DNA from: CAZYBU01 sp964645775
GTDB taxonomy: Bacteria; Spirochaetota; UBA4802; UBA5550
Assembly: GCA_964645775.1 (NCBI GenBank)
Contig: CAZYBU010000002.1
Span: forward strand, 62,001-126,000
Length of the DNA: 64,000 nucleotides
Direction of reading: 5' to 3'
Below are positions 33,386 through 42,877 of the stretch, one piece after another (position 1 is the stretch's first letter; the number at the start of each line of letters is the position of its first letter). A model generated the notes under the pieces. It had not been told where the DNA came from. It worked only from the letters and a program-made list of their open reading frames with translations, and searched no databases. The position numbers and the translations under genes are program-made.

Positions 33386-36300
33386 TATACCGCCGATAGT
33401 ATCCCCGCACGCGTTCCCTTCTTGCCTCTATATCCTCCATAAATCTGTCTTGCCCCTCACGGAATCCGAACACTCTCCTCGCCAGGGCCTTCAGGTTAGC
33501 CTCGTCCTCCGGAAGGACGTGAGTCTGGCGATCTTCGTAAAGCTGAAGAAAATGTTCCACTCTCCGGAATAGCCTGTAATCCTCTTTCAGCTCCTCTGCC
33601 TCTTTTCGCGAGAGGAGACCCAGCGTCTCCAGGATCGTCATAGCCTGGAGAGTGTTACCCGTGAGCAGATCGGGCTGTTCTCCCGCCCCGGCCAGCTGAA
33701 GTCCCTGCACGAGAAATTCGATGTCCCGTATTCCACCCCGGCCGTTCTTGACGTCGAAGCCTGAAGCAAGGCCCTTTTCCTTCTCCCGGATTGAACTCTC
33801 CCGAAGCCTGTGGATCGATTTCTTTACCTCCCGGGGATCGAGGGAGATCATGGTATCCTTAACCTCCTCCAGAAACCGGTAGGCCAGGATCGACTTACCC
33901 GCCACCGGGCCCAGTTTCAGCAGGGCCTGCACTTCCCAGAGGGAGGCCTTCTCCCGAAAGTAGCGGACCAGGGAAGTAAGAGACTGGACAAGGGGACCGG
34001 CCGATCCGTAAGGACGGAGCCTTAAATCCACCCTGTAAGCGTACCCTTCGGAAGTAGGTTCAGAAAGAAGGCGGGTCACCCGTTCCATCATTTCCGTGTA
34101 ATACGAGAGAAGAGTCGCGGATTCTTTCTCCTCCAGGCCCGTGCCGTCCATGACCATGAGAAGGTCGATATCGGAGCTGTAATTCAGTTCCCCTCCACCG
34201 AGTTTCCCGAAGGCGCATATAACGTATCGGGTACGGACCAGGGAGGATGGGGCGTCCATCCTGTCTGACGGGAAGCGGACGCACCTTTCGGCAGCTACTG
34301 AGAGGATGGCGCCCGCAAGGACCGAAAGGTCTTCCACCACGCTCTCCAGGTCTACACGGAGGCAGATGTCCCGTGTCCCGATCCGAAGCATCTCTCTTTT
34401 CTTTACCCTCCGCATATGATCCATCCATTCCCCGTCATCCCCGCTCTCTATCCACAGCTCATCTTCCAGGTCCTCTTTCCGGAGTTCCTTATACAGATGG
34501 GCCGGATCAACAACCCATTCCAGGAAAAGCGGGTTTAGTACCAGGGTGTCGGAGAGAAACTGGCTGGCAGCGAAAATGTCGATCATGACCTGGAGTTTTT
34601 TCGGCTGTGTAAGCATGGAACGGTAATGGTCCATCCTGTCGATCCCGGAAAGAACATAACGCTCCCAGTTATTCAATGCCATATCCGGGTCCGCGGAGCG
34701 GGCGAGGATATCGACCGCCAGCACGGCAAGACCGGCAAAGAGATTTTTCGAGGGTCCTTCTCCGGCCAGTCTTCTCAGGTTATCCGCTGCCCTCCGTGAA
34801 TCCGTGAAAGCGTATCTCTCCAGGATGGACCGGACGGCTTCAAGGTCAAGCCCCGTGGAGAGGACAATGTCCGCTACGTTACCCGTCTCCGGACCGGGAA
34901 GAGAATCGCGGCCGAACCGTTCTTCAATGAAGCTTCGCACAACGGCGGAGTGGGTCTCCAGTTCGATATAGAGCTGATTGCCGGTAGAGAGATCTCCCCA
35001 TGTGCGGTACCCCATACGGCGGGCCAGATGATCGTACTCCAGGCTCCCGGTTTCAGGCAGGAGCAGGTCCCGGGCGGACCCCCTGAGCATGCGGAGACCG
35101 TTTATGAGCCTCCGGAAGAAGTCGTAGGCCGCCTGAATCATCCGGTTCCTCTCCTCTTCGATGATCCCACCTTTCGCCATGACATCCAGCGCCTCGTGGA
35201 TCCGGGGCGTCATGAGGCCGGGAAATTCCTGCGCGTAACGGACCTGGAGCATCTGCACAGTGTACTCGATATCCACGAGACATCCGGGACTGTACTTGGC
35301 GTTGATCTCTCCCCCTCCCCTCTTCTCCTGGAACTGCTTTTCCCTGAGCTCCTGGATTTCGTAAAAATCGATGGAGGGCGAGGTGTATATGTATTCGTTC
35401 CGCAGCCTCTCCAGTCTCTCTCCCAGTTCCCTTTCCCCTGCGAGAAAACGCATGCGGGTCAGGGCGAGACGCTCGTAGGAATGTGAGTTTCCTCCGGGAC
35501 CGTAATACCTCACGAAGCTGTCCAGGCTCGCAGCCAGGGGACCGTCGGAACCGAAAGGACGTAGTCTCAGGTCAAGTTCGAAAATCCCCTCCTGCTTCGA
35601 CCGGATGGAAGCGATGATCTCCTGGACAAGGATTTCAAAGAAATGGGCATTGGGAATGGACTTCTCGCCTTCCGTGCCGCCGCTGTCACTGTAAACGAAG
35701 AGAAGCTCGATGTCCGAAGCGTATCCCAGTGCGGCCCCTCCCATCTTACCGAGTCCCATTACTACGAAGGACACGTTAAGGCCCGCCACACTCCGGGGAC
35801 GGCCGTGGAGCCGCACAAGATGCTCCATGTTGAAATCAAGAGCCGCCCGCACAACATTCTCCGCCAGGAACGTGAGTCGCCTGGAGAGCTCCCGGAAATC
35901 GACCTCCCTGTTAAGGATATGCTCAAGATCGATCGTGAAGTTTTCCCGATCCTTGAACTCGTTAAGGACCTTCCTTTTCTTCTCCAGGCCATCCACCCTT
36001 TCCAGTTCCTCCCTGAGCCTGTCACCGATGCTCTCCCAGCTGCTCATGAAGGGACGGTCATCCTCGATCACCGGCAGGATCGATTCGTACTGTGTCCGGA
36101 TAAATTCTTCCCAGACGTAATCGCTGGTACCCAGTAATCGCGCCAGCCGCTTCATCGTACCTGGAGTGGAGAATATCTCCATGAGATCCTGGTCGTCACG
36201 GATGCCGGAAAGTTCCCGTAACAGGTATTCAAAACGTGACAGGGCCGCGTAGGTGTCAGGCGCCGTGCCCAGGTAAAAGGTAAACTGCTTTGTGAAAAGG

Positions 36301-37127
36301 ATGGAAAGACGGAGCCTGTTCAGGATCTTATCATCCCTGATGGGTCGATACTCTCCGTCATGGACGAAGAAATTGTCCACCACCTGGTTCCGGATAGTCC
36401 TGATATCCACATGCTCGATACTGAGATCCTGGAACGTCAGGGCCGTTGAAAGGGTATAGAGAAAGAAAGGTGTGTCTTCGGACTGGACCCGTATCTCCGT
36501 GAAAGACCCTCCGTCGTTATGAAAATCGATTTTTACCGGGTAGCTGACAGCATGATCATGGTCAATATCAGAAAGACGCGACACGACCATTTCATTGACG
36601 ATCTCCTTGGCCCGCTGCATACCCTCCCCTTCCAGGGCGCGGAAGACCCGTTCCATCCTTTCCCGGAGAACGCGGTCAAGATATTCCATTCTCCCATGAC
36701 CAAACGTGCCCTGGAAATAATCGATAATGTATCTGTCAGGTCCCCGCTCTTTCCGTTTCAGGCTGCGATTCCGCAGAATTCTTCTGCTCTCCTTTCTGTC
36801 CGTTGTTTTTCTCTGATAGGTAAAGACCTTTCCAGAGGAGATATCCATGCCGGAGCTTGAGAGGATTCCCACGAGGAGAGAGAAGAGAGCGGGATGATCC
36901 CTGGAGATGATGGTGACAAATGCCGATCCTTCCTCAGTGACCACCTCGAGATGCCAGGGTGATCCCCTTCGGATAGAATCCAGACCCCTCAGGTGATGCG
37001 CGAAATCGGCAAAGGAAAAGAAATCGAAGTACTCATCATCGAGCCGTTCCAGATGCTCTTTCACAAGATCCGGGTCAAGGTTGGGGTCCTGTTGTATCAG
37101 TTCAGCAGGATCGGGTTTTCGTATCAT
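33360..37127 (-). CDS. glnE: Glutamine synthetase adenylyltransferase/deadenylase with N-terminal ACT-like region
   Basis: The protein has 1255 residues, about 300 longer than E. coli GlnE (946). Both nucleotidyltransferase halves are present: GLGKMGGAALGYASDIELLF near residue 457 (deadenylylating half) and FGKLGGGELNYSSDIDLLMV near 970 (adenylylating half), each with its regulatory helical domain (CLVDIEYTVQMLQVRYAQEF; GGIRDIEFLVQGLQLAGAGE). The extra N-terminus shows two ACT-like segments: SRDHPALFSLLVGILSSSGM near 75-95 and QSEDTPFFLYTLSTALTFQD near 215-235. These resemble the paired ACT domains of GlnD, which sense glutamine. Its ATG overlaps the stop of the six-PAS kinase upstream, and glnA is the next gene beyond that. 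Confidence 0.93.
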   Translation of the reverse strand: MIRKPDPAELIQQDPNLDPDLVKEHLERLDDEYFDFFSFADFAHHLRGLDSIRRGSPWHLEVVTEEGSAFVTIISRDHPALFSLLVGILSSSGMDISSGKVFTYQRKTTDRKESRRILRNRSLKRKERGPDRYIIDYFQGTFGHGRMEYLDRVLRERMERVFRALEGEGMQRAKEIVNEMVVSRLSDIDHDHAVSYPVKIDFHNDGGSFTEIRVQSEDTPFFLYTLSTALTFQDLSIEHVDIRTIRNQVVDNFFVHDGEYRPIRDDKILNRLRLSILFTKQFTFYLGTAPDTYAALSRFEYLLRELSGIRDDQDLMEIFSTPGTMKRLARLLGTSDYVWEEFIRTQYESILPVIEDDRPFMSSWESIGDRLREELERVDGLEKKRKVLNEFKDRENFTIDLEHILNREVDFRELSRRLTFLAENVVRAALDFNMEHLVRLHGRPRSVAGLNVSFVVMGLGKMGGAALGYASDIELLFVYSDSGGTEGEKSIPNAHFFEILVQEIIASIRSKQEGIFELDLRLRPFGSDGPLAASLDSFVRYYGPGGNSHSYERLALTRMRFLAGERELGERLERLRNEYIYTSPSIDFYEIQELREKQFQEKRGGGEINAKYSPGCLVDIEYTVQMLQVRYAQEFPGLMTPRIHEALDVMAKGGIIEEERNRMIQAAYDFFRRLINGLRMLRGSARDLLLPETGSLEYDHLARRMGYRTWGDLSTGNQLYIELETHSAVVRSFIEERFGRDSLPGPETGNVADIVLSTGLDLEAVRSILERYAFTDSRRAADNLRRLAGEGPSKNLFAGLAVLAVDILARSADPDMALNNWERYVLSGIDRMDHYRSMLTQPKKLQVMIDIFAASQFLSDTLVLNPLFLEWVVDPAHLYKELRKEDLEDELWIESGDDGEWMDHMRRVKKREMLRIGTRDICLRVDLESVVEDLSVLAGAILSVAAERCVRFPSDRMDAPSSLVRTRYVICAFGKLGGGELNYSSDIDLLMVMDGTGLEEKESATLLSYYTEMMERVTRLLSEPTSEGYAYRVDLRLRPYGSAGPLVQSLTSLVRYFREKASLWEVQALLKLGPVAGKSILAYRFLEEVKDTMISLDPREVKKSIHRLRESSIREKEKGLASGFDVKNGRGGIRDIEFLVQGLQLAGAGEQPDLLTGNTLQAMTILETLGLLSRKEAEELKEDYRLFRRVEHFLQLYEDRQTHVLPEDEANLKALARRVFGFREGQDRFMEDIEARRERVRGYYRRYIMEERDEE

Positions 37128-40100
37128 AAACAGGTTCCGTTTGCCGAATCGAGTATTTCTCTTACCCTGGCCGTCAGTTCAGCAGGACCGAAGGGCTTGG
37201 AGATAAAATTTACGTCCGGCCTCAATACGTTACGGTCCACAATGGCGTCTTCCGTATAGCCGGACATGAAGAGAACCCGGTGGAAGGAGAGAAACTCTTC
37301 CGCCCGGGAGACAAATTCCGGCCCGCTCATCTCAGGCATTACCACGTCGGATATAATAAGATCGATCCCCTCTCCCTTTTCTCCGCAGATTTTCAGGGCT
37401 TCTCGTCCGCCGGCCGATTCCAGAACATTGTATCCTATCTGCTGGAGAGAACGCACAATCATCCTGCGGACGGAATCCTCATCCTCCACCACAAGGATGG
37501 TCTCCCGGTTTTCGGTCTCTCCCCGGTAAAGGCATTTCTCTTCGACCGTCTCTTCAGGCTCGCCCTCGGTCACCGGAAAGATAACAAGAAAAGATGTTCC
37601 CTCTTCGATAACGGAATGGACTCGCACGTAACCATCGTTCTGTCGTATGATGCCGTAAACAGTGGAAAGGCCCAGGCCTGTTCCTTCCTCTCCCTTGGTG
37701 GTAAAGAAGGGCTCGAAGATACGCTCCAGAATATCAGGATCAATGCCCATTCCGGTATCATTAACGGTGAGCATGACGTACTCACCGGAAACGGCCTCCG
37801 GGAACTCGTTCTTCAGGTTATGACTATCATCAAGGTTGGATGTGGTAATCCTCAGTTCCCCTCCCCGAGGCATGGCGTCCCGGGCGTTTACCGCAAGGTT
37901 CACTATAAGCTGCTCAATCTGGGTCGGGTCCGCCATGATATTGTGAATGTCCGGGTCGACCTCCACCTTCAGGGCGACGTCCTCGCCGATAACCCTTTTA
38001 AGCATCCTGTCCATCCGCTCTATCACATTATTCAGGTTAATGACCACGGGCTCGATAATCTGTCTTCGACTGAAGGCAAGAAGCTGCCGGGTAAGCTGAG
38101 CGGCCCTGTCCGCAGTCCGTATGATCTCTTCGACGTTCTCCTGAACCGGGTCATTCAGATCAATCATATTCCGGGCCAGTTCCGCGTTACCCAGGATGGC
38201 GGTCAGCAGGTTATTAAAGTCATGGGCGATACCCCCGGCCAGTCTCCCTATGGCTTCCATCTTCTGGGCCTGTTGAAGCTGAATCACAAGATTCTCCCTC
38301 TCCTGGTCCGCTTCTATTCTCTCCCGAATGTCCCTGAACTCCGATACCCGGACCATTTTTCCGTAATAAGGGATCTCCCGGCTGTGAATCTCCACGGGAA
38401 AAATCTTTCCATCAGGAGTTGTCACCTCTGCGATGAAAGTACGTGATTCTCCATTCTTGATCACATGAAAAAAGACCCGTCCCCATCTTTTATCAAGGAG
38501 GTCGGTCACCTTCATCCCGATAAGAGAATCGTAACCATGACCGCTAAGGTCGACCATTCCCTGGTTAGCTTCAATGATCTCGTCATTTTCATGGATAATA
38601 ATACCGCCGAAAGAAGCGTTGTGAAGCACACGGAACCTCTCTTCGCTCTCCTTGATCTTCCTTTCGTATTCTTTTCTCTGGGAAATATCCACCTGTATCG
38701 ACCTGAAACCGGTAATCATCTCATCGGTATAAATCGGATCCGTATAGAAGAGCATGGGAATATAACCGCCATCCTTCAAACGGCACGAATACTCGTTCCC
38801 GCGAACGTATTTCCCTTCCTCGAGACTCGTTAAATTTTCAAACGCAACCGGATGGTCATCCTCATGGAGAATACTGAAAACGTTGAGGCCCTTTTCAAGG
38901 TCATCCCGGGTATACCCGGTAAGTTGCATGCCCCGGTTGTTAATATAGGTGATATTTCCTTCCGCGTCGGTCTCGGCCACTACCAGGGGAAGAAGCTCCA
39001 CAAGTTCCCGATATCTTCCTTCACTTCGGCGCAGCTCCTCTTCCGTCTCTTTCAGGTCGGTAATGTCCAGGATACTGGCAAGGATGGCGGGGCGTCCCCC
39101 GAGGACAACGGTGTTGGAGTACAGGGCCATCCAGCGAAGTTTTCCCGTATTGGTGTAAATACGAAAGTTGTAGTTCCTTTTGACGTCCGGATCCCCTGAA
39201 AGCTTCCTCGCCATCTGTTCGATCATGAAGGGTCTGTCTTCCTGGTGAACATTCTGCATGAAACGTTCGGCCCGCATTCCCATGAGCTCATTAACGGGAA
39301 GCTCAACCATCTCGGCCCAGGCATGATTAACGTAGGTTACCACATAGTCCTGGATGATAAGGACACCCATGAGGTTCTGTTCCGAAATTACCCGGAATTT
39401 CTCCTCACTGTTGCGAAGTTCTTCTTCCGCCTCTTTCTCACGGGTAATGTCCATGATATATCCGAAGAAGCGGGTACCTTCATCCTTTTGATGGCTGCTG
39501 CGCGCGTATATGGAGACCCAGATGTCCCTGCCGTCCCGGCGGCGGTACCGGGTCCTGAATCCGTTCACCTCTCCTCTCGACAACATTTCATCGAGGAACC
39601 TCTTTCTGTCGGCCGGATTGGTATAGATGGTTCCGGCTATATCCTGTATCTGAAGAACCTCTTCAACGGACGGATAGCCGAGAATTCGCACCAGTTCCGG
39701 GTTGGCCGCCTGAATCGCTCCTTCCAGAGTGGTCTGGAAAACTCCGATGGGAACCGTTTTAAAGAGTTCCCGGTATTTCCACTGACTCTGTTCCAGTTCC
39801 CCCTGGGATACTGTCAACTCCTCGTTCATGGCTTCAAGTTCTTCATTAGCGGCGGCCAGCTCGGTATTGGTGTTACGCAGGTTCTCCTCCGTGGCCTTAA
39901 GGTCCGTAACGTCCATGACGGAGAGGAGGCCGGCCGGCCGGCCGAAATGGATACTGCTGGTTCCGCTGATGGATATCCATTTCTCCTCCCCCGATTTTGT
40001 TATAATTACCAGATCATACCTCGGTACCGTCATCTCACCAGATTCTCGTATTATGGCCCGTTCCCGGGCAATCTCCCGGTAGGTCGGATGCACGATGTCC

Positions 40101-41005
40101 CAGGCGATCTTTCCCATAAGCTCTTCCCGCGGGTACCCTGTTATCATCTCCGCGGCTTTGTTGATGTAGACCCATTTCGCATCCTGGTAGATCATAATAC
40201 CCATGGGAGTCGATTCGGCCAGGTTACGGAAGGTGATCTCGCTCTCCCTGAGGCGTTCCCAGGCGTCCTGATCCCCGGTCCTGTCATGAGTGATAACGGC
40301 CCAGCCTGTGTACACCCCCTCACGGTAGAGGGGCCGGTACTCGTTCTGAATAAAGCGGATCTCTCCATCTTTGCGCCTGATCCAGAACTCGAGATTCGCC
40401 GGCTCAGGTGATTTCTTCAGACGTTTGCGTTCCTTTTCAAGGCGGGGAGTCTCCTCCGGAATCGCCAGGTCGAGTCCGGTCATATTCTGCAGCTCTTCAA
40501 TTGTGTAGCCGGTTATCTCGATCAGTCTGTCACTGATATAGACATTTTCCCCATCTTCAACGATCGAAATTCCGGCCTCAATATTCGCGGCGACCCGGAG
40601 AAACCTTTCCCTGGTACGCCTGTATCTGCTGAACTCTTCGTGCCTCCGGACGCAACCTTCCAGAAACAGAAGAAGCTGCTTCTCTTCGCAGGGCCAGACC
40701 AGGATCTCGTACTGCCCGAGTTCATGAAGGGAATGGGCCAGATCTGAAGCGTTTTCCGGCAGAAGAAACAGAAGCGGCAGTTTACCGTCACCGTAAAGAT
40801 TAACGGCCGGCTCCGGAGTGTCATCCTCCCCGAGGCGGATAAGGATACAGTCCGTATCCGTGATTCTCTTTTTTCGAGTTTCCGCTTCCGGAAGCATACT
40901 TCTTCCGGAGACAGACACTCCTATGGTGGAGAGATTGTTCTCTATCTCCTTTCTATGGGAGTTCTTCGCCGCCATGATATGTACGGAAAGAATGCTCAAA
41001 TCCAT
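37124..41005 (-). CDS. Six-PAS hybrid histidine kinase with C-terminal receiver
   Basis: The protein has about 1293 residues from ATG 41005; an in-frame TTG at 41044 and an ATG at 40975 are alternatives. The first 110 residues look like a degenerate receiver without a clear phospho-Asp. Six PAS domains follow, opening at about ERFLRVAANIEAGISIVEDG, FRNLAESTPMGIMIYQDAKW, YRELFKTVPIGVFQTTLEGA, FRVISEQNLMGVLIIQDYVV, YRELVELLPLVVAETDAEGN and FRVLHNASFGGIIIHENDEI. The HisKA region has GRLAGGIAHDFNNLLTAILG (near 920), HATPase_c has GTGLGLSTVYGI (near 1105), and a receiver carries its Asp in LIISDVVMPEMSG. There is no membrane segment. The ATGA overlap with glnE and the nearby glnA point to nitrogen or energy sensing. 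Confidence 0.92.
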   Translation of the reverse strand: MDLSILSVHIMAAKNSHRKEIENNLSTIGVSVSGRSMLPEAETRKKRITDTDCILIRLGEDDTPEPAVNLYGDGKLPLLFLLPENASDLAHSLHELGQYEILVWPCEEKQLLLFLEGCVRRHEEFSRYRRTRERFLRVAANIEAGISIVEDGENVYISDRLIEITGYTIEELQNMTGLDLAIPEETPRLEKERKRLKKSPEPANLEFWIRRKDGEIRFIQNEYRPLYREGVYTGWAVITHDRTGDQDAWERLRESEITFRNLAESTPMGIMIYQDAKWVYINKAAEMITGYPREELMGKIAWDIVHPTYREIARERAIIRESGEMTVPRYDLVIITKSGEEKWISISGTSSIHFGRPAGLLSVMDVTDLKATEENLRNTNTELAAANEELEAMNEELTVSQGELEQSQWKYRELFKTVPIGVFQTTLEGAIQAANPELVRILGYPSVEEVLQIQDIAGTIYTNPADRKRFLDEMLSRGEVNGFRTRYRRRDGRDIWVSIYARSSHQKDEGTRFFGYIMDITREKEAEEELRNSEEKFRVISEQNLMGVLIIQDYVVTYVNHAWAEMVELPVNELMGMRAERFMQNVHQEDRPFMIEQMARKLSGDPDVKRNYNFRIYTNTGKLRWMALYSNTVVLGGRPAILASILDITDLKETEEELRRSEGRYRELVELLPLVVAETDAEGNITYINNRGMQLTGYTRDDLEKGLNVFSILHEDDHPVAFENLTSLEEGKYVRGNEYSCRLKDGGYIPMLFYTDPIYTDEMITGFRSIQVDISQRKEYERKIKESEERFRVLHNASFGGIIIHENDEIIEANQGMVDLSGHGYDSLIGMKVTDLLDKRWGRVFFHVIKNGESRTFIAEVTTPDGKIFPVEIHSREIPYYGKMVRVSEFRDIRERIEADQERENLVIQLQQAQKMEAIGRLAGGIAHDFNNLLTAILGNAELARNMIDLNDPVQENVEEIIRTADRAAQLTRQLLAFSRRQIIEPVVINLNNVIERMDRMLKRVIGEDVALKVEVDPDIHNIMADPTQIEQLIVNLAVNARDAMPRGGELRITTSNLDDSHNLKNEFPEAVSGEYVMLTVNDTGMGIDPDILERIFEPFFTTKGEEGTGLGLSTVYGIIRQNDGYVRVHSVIEEGTSFLVIFPVTEGEPEETVEEKCLYRGETENRETILVVEDEDSVRRMIVRSLQQIGYNVLESAGGREALKICGEKGEGIDLIISDVVMPEMSGPEFVSRAEEFLSFHRVLFMSGYTEDAIVDRNVLRPDVNFISKPFGPAELTARVREILDSANGTCL

Positions 41006-41180
41006 CCTCAGGGTCTCTTTAACCGGAACCCCGAGTTCATACAATCATGACTGTTCATTCTCTCTGGACCTCGTCATCTAAGAACCTGAAATTCACCTGT
41101 GATCTACTATCAGCTCCGGCCAGGCATTGTCATACATGCCGACCGGTTGGTTTTCATTGAAAGCAAAACAACATCCTGTA

Positions 41181-41208
41181 TTTTTACCTGATAAATCCGG
41201 TTTGTCAA
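41181..41208 (-). promoter_or_regulatory. Possible promoter of the kinase-glnE operon
   Basis: TTGACA and TAAAAA are separated by 16 bases on the minus strand, just after the glnA terminator. The leader to the first gene would be about 170 bases, in which I see no other element. Confidence 0.4.
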
Positions 41209-41260
41209 ACAAAAGACTGTTCCGAGAGCATTACAAGAAGAAACCGGCAAAATCAGGCAC

Positions 41261-41290
41261 AAAAAGAGGGTGCCTCATGGACACCCTCTT
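41261..41290 (-). terminator. Rho-independent terminator of glnA
   Basis: On the minus strand AGAGGGTG-loop-CACCCTCT is followed by TTTTTG. It lies 21 bases after the glnA stop and separates glnA from the kinase-glnE operon. Confidence 0.88.
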
Positions 41291-41310
41291 CATCATCCAG
41301 GATACCGGCT

Positions 41311-42726
41311 TTAGATATCGTAATACATGGCGAATTCCCAGGGATGGGGCCTGAGGTCGAGGGCCTTGACCTCGTTCTCCATCTTGTAATCGATCCAGGT
41401 CTCGACCACGTCCTCGGTGAATACGTCACCCCGCAGGAGCCAGTCATGATCCTTCTCAAGGGCCTCCAGGGCCTCCCGGAGGGAACCGGGGGTTGTGGGA
41501 ACCTTGGCCAGTTCCTCGGGAGGAAGATCGTAGATATCCTTGTCCAGGGGGTCACCCGGGTCGATCTTGTTCTGTATCCCGTCAATGGCCGCCATAAGCA
41601 GGGCCGAAAAGGCCAGATAAGGGTTACTTGAAGGATCCGGGCATCGGAACTCGAAACGCTTGGACTTCTCAGACTTGGAGTACATCGGTATACGGACCGC
41701 GGCGCTCCGGTTACGGCTTGAATAAGCCAGGTTCACCGGGGCCTCGAAACCGGGTACGAGTCTCTTATAGCTGTTGGTGGTCGGGTTCGTGAAGGCCAGC
41801 AGAGCCGGGGCGTGCTTCAGAACGCCACCTATGGCATGGAGAGCCATCTCGGAGAGACCAGCGTACCGGTCACCGAAGAAGAGATTTTTCCCTCCCTTCC
41901 AGATAGAGAGGTGAGTATGCATTCCGGTACCGTTATCGTTCCAGAGCGGCTTCGGCATAAAGGTCACGGTCCGGTTATGCTTCCGGGCCACGTTCTTGAT
42001 GATATACTTGTATTTCAGCATCTTGTCGCCCATCTCCACGATGGGAGAGAACCTCATGTCTATCTCCGCCTGTCCGCCCGTGGCAACCTCGTGGTGCTGG
42101 GCTTCCACCTCCATACCCAGGCTCTCCATTATGAGCATCATCTCGCTCCTGATATCCTGGAAATGGTCGGTGGGAGGCACGGGGAAATAACCTTCCTTGT
42201 ACCTCGGTTTATAGGCCAGGTTAGGCTCTTCAAAGGCCCCGGTGTTCCATCGTCCTTCAACGGAATCGAGAAAATAGTATCCCTCATGCTCGTTCTGATC
42301 GAAACGAACATCATCGAAAATGAAGAATTCCGCCTCAGGACCAAAGAAAGCCGTGTCTCCGATACCGGAAGACTGGAGATATTTCTCAGCCTTGACGGCA
42401 ATATGTCTGGGGTCCTTGGGATAATCCTTCCCTGTGACAGGATCATGAATATTACAGATCATGACCAGGGTCTTGTGCGCCATAAAGGGATCGACAAAGG
42501 CGGTCTCCGGTACAGGTTTGACGAGCATGTCCGACTCGTTGATGGCCTGCCACCCCCGGATACTTGAACCGTCGAAACCGAGACCCTCCTCAAAAGAACC
42601 TTCGTCCAGTTCCCGGGCCGGTATGGAAAAATGCTGCCAGAGCCCCGGGAAGTCCATAAAACGAAGATCTATGACCTGAATACCTTCAGACTTGATGAAT
42701 TTTAATACATCTGCTGCGCTTTTCAT
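41311..42726 (-). CDS. glnA: Type I glutamine synthetase
   Basis: The protein has 471 residues from ATG 42726 after GGAGG. It opens MKSAADVLKFIKSEGIQVID, has the latch and active-site sequences GFDGSSIRGWQ, FGPEAEFFIFDD, the ATP-binding MPKPLWNDNGTGMHTHLSIW and the NRSAAVRIP region. The adenylylation site is kept: DKDIYDLPPEE contains the Tyr that GlnE modifies in the enterobacterial enzyme. It makes glutamine from glutamate, ammonia and ATP. The presence of that Tyr together with glnE nearby supports control by adenylylation. Confidence 0.98.
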   Translation of the reverse strand: MKSAADVLKFIKSEGIQVIDLRFMDFPGLWQHFSIPARELDEGSFEEGLGFDGSSIRGWQAINESDMLVKPVPETAFVDPFMAHKTLVMICNIHDPVTGKDYPKDPRHIAVKAEKYLQSSGIGDTAFFGPEAEFFIFDDVRFDQNEHEGYYFLDSVEGRWNTGAFEEPNLAYKPRYKEGYFPVPPTDHFQDIRSEMMLIMESLGMEVEAQHHEVATGGQAEIDMRFSPIVEMGDKMLKYKYIIKNVARKHNRTVTFMPKPLWNDNGTGMHTHLSIWKGGKNLFFGDRYAGLSEMALHAIGGVLKHAPALLAFTNPTTNSYKRLVPGFEAPVNLAYSSRNRSAAVRIPMYSKSEKSKRFEFRCPDPSSNPYLAFSALLMAAIDGIQNKIDPGDPLDKDIYDLPPEELAKVPTTPGSLREALEALEKDHDWLLRGDVFTEDVVETWIDYKMENEVKALDLRPHPWEFAMYYDI

Positions 42727-42768
42727 TATGGTAACCTCCAAATACAGTTCCCCTTTCAGGATGACCCC

Positions 42769-42796
42769 ATAATGACCGACCAAAATATTCTGTCAA
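42769..42796 (-). promoter_or_regulatory. Sigma-70 promoter of glnA
   Basis: TTGACA and CATTAT are separated by 16 bases on the minus strand, about 43 bases before the start codon. No sigma-54 type GG-N10-GC element was seen here. Confidence 0.6.
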
Positions 42797-42877
42797 TGTC
42801 CGGGGCCGGGAATATCCTTTCCAGACCGTAATTTAACACATCTGTAACATTACAAAGTGGTAGCAAAAAGAAACAAA

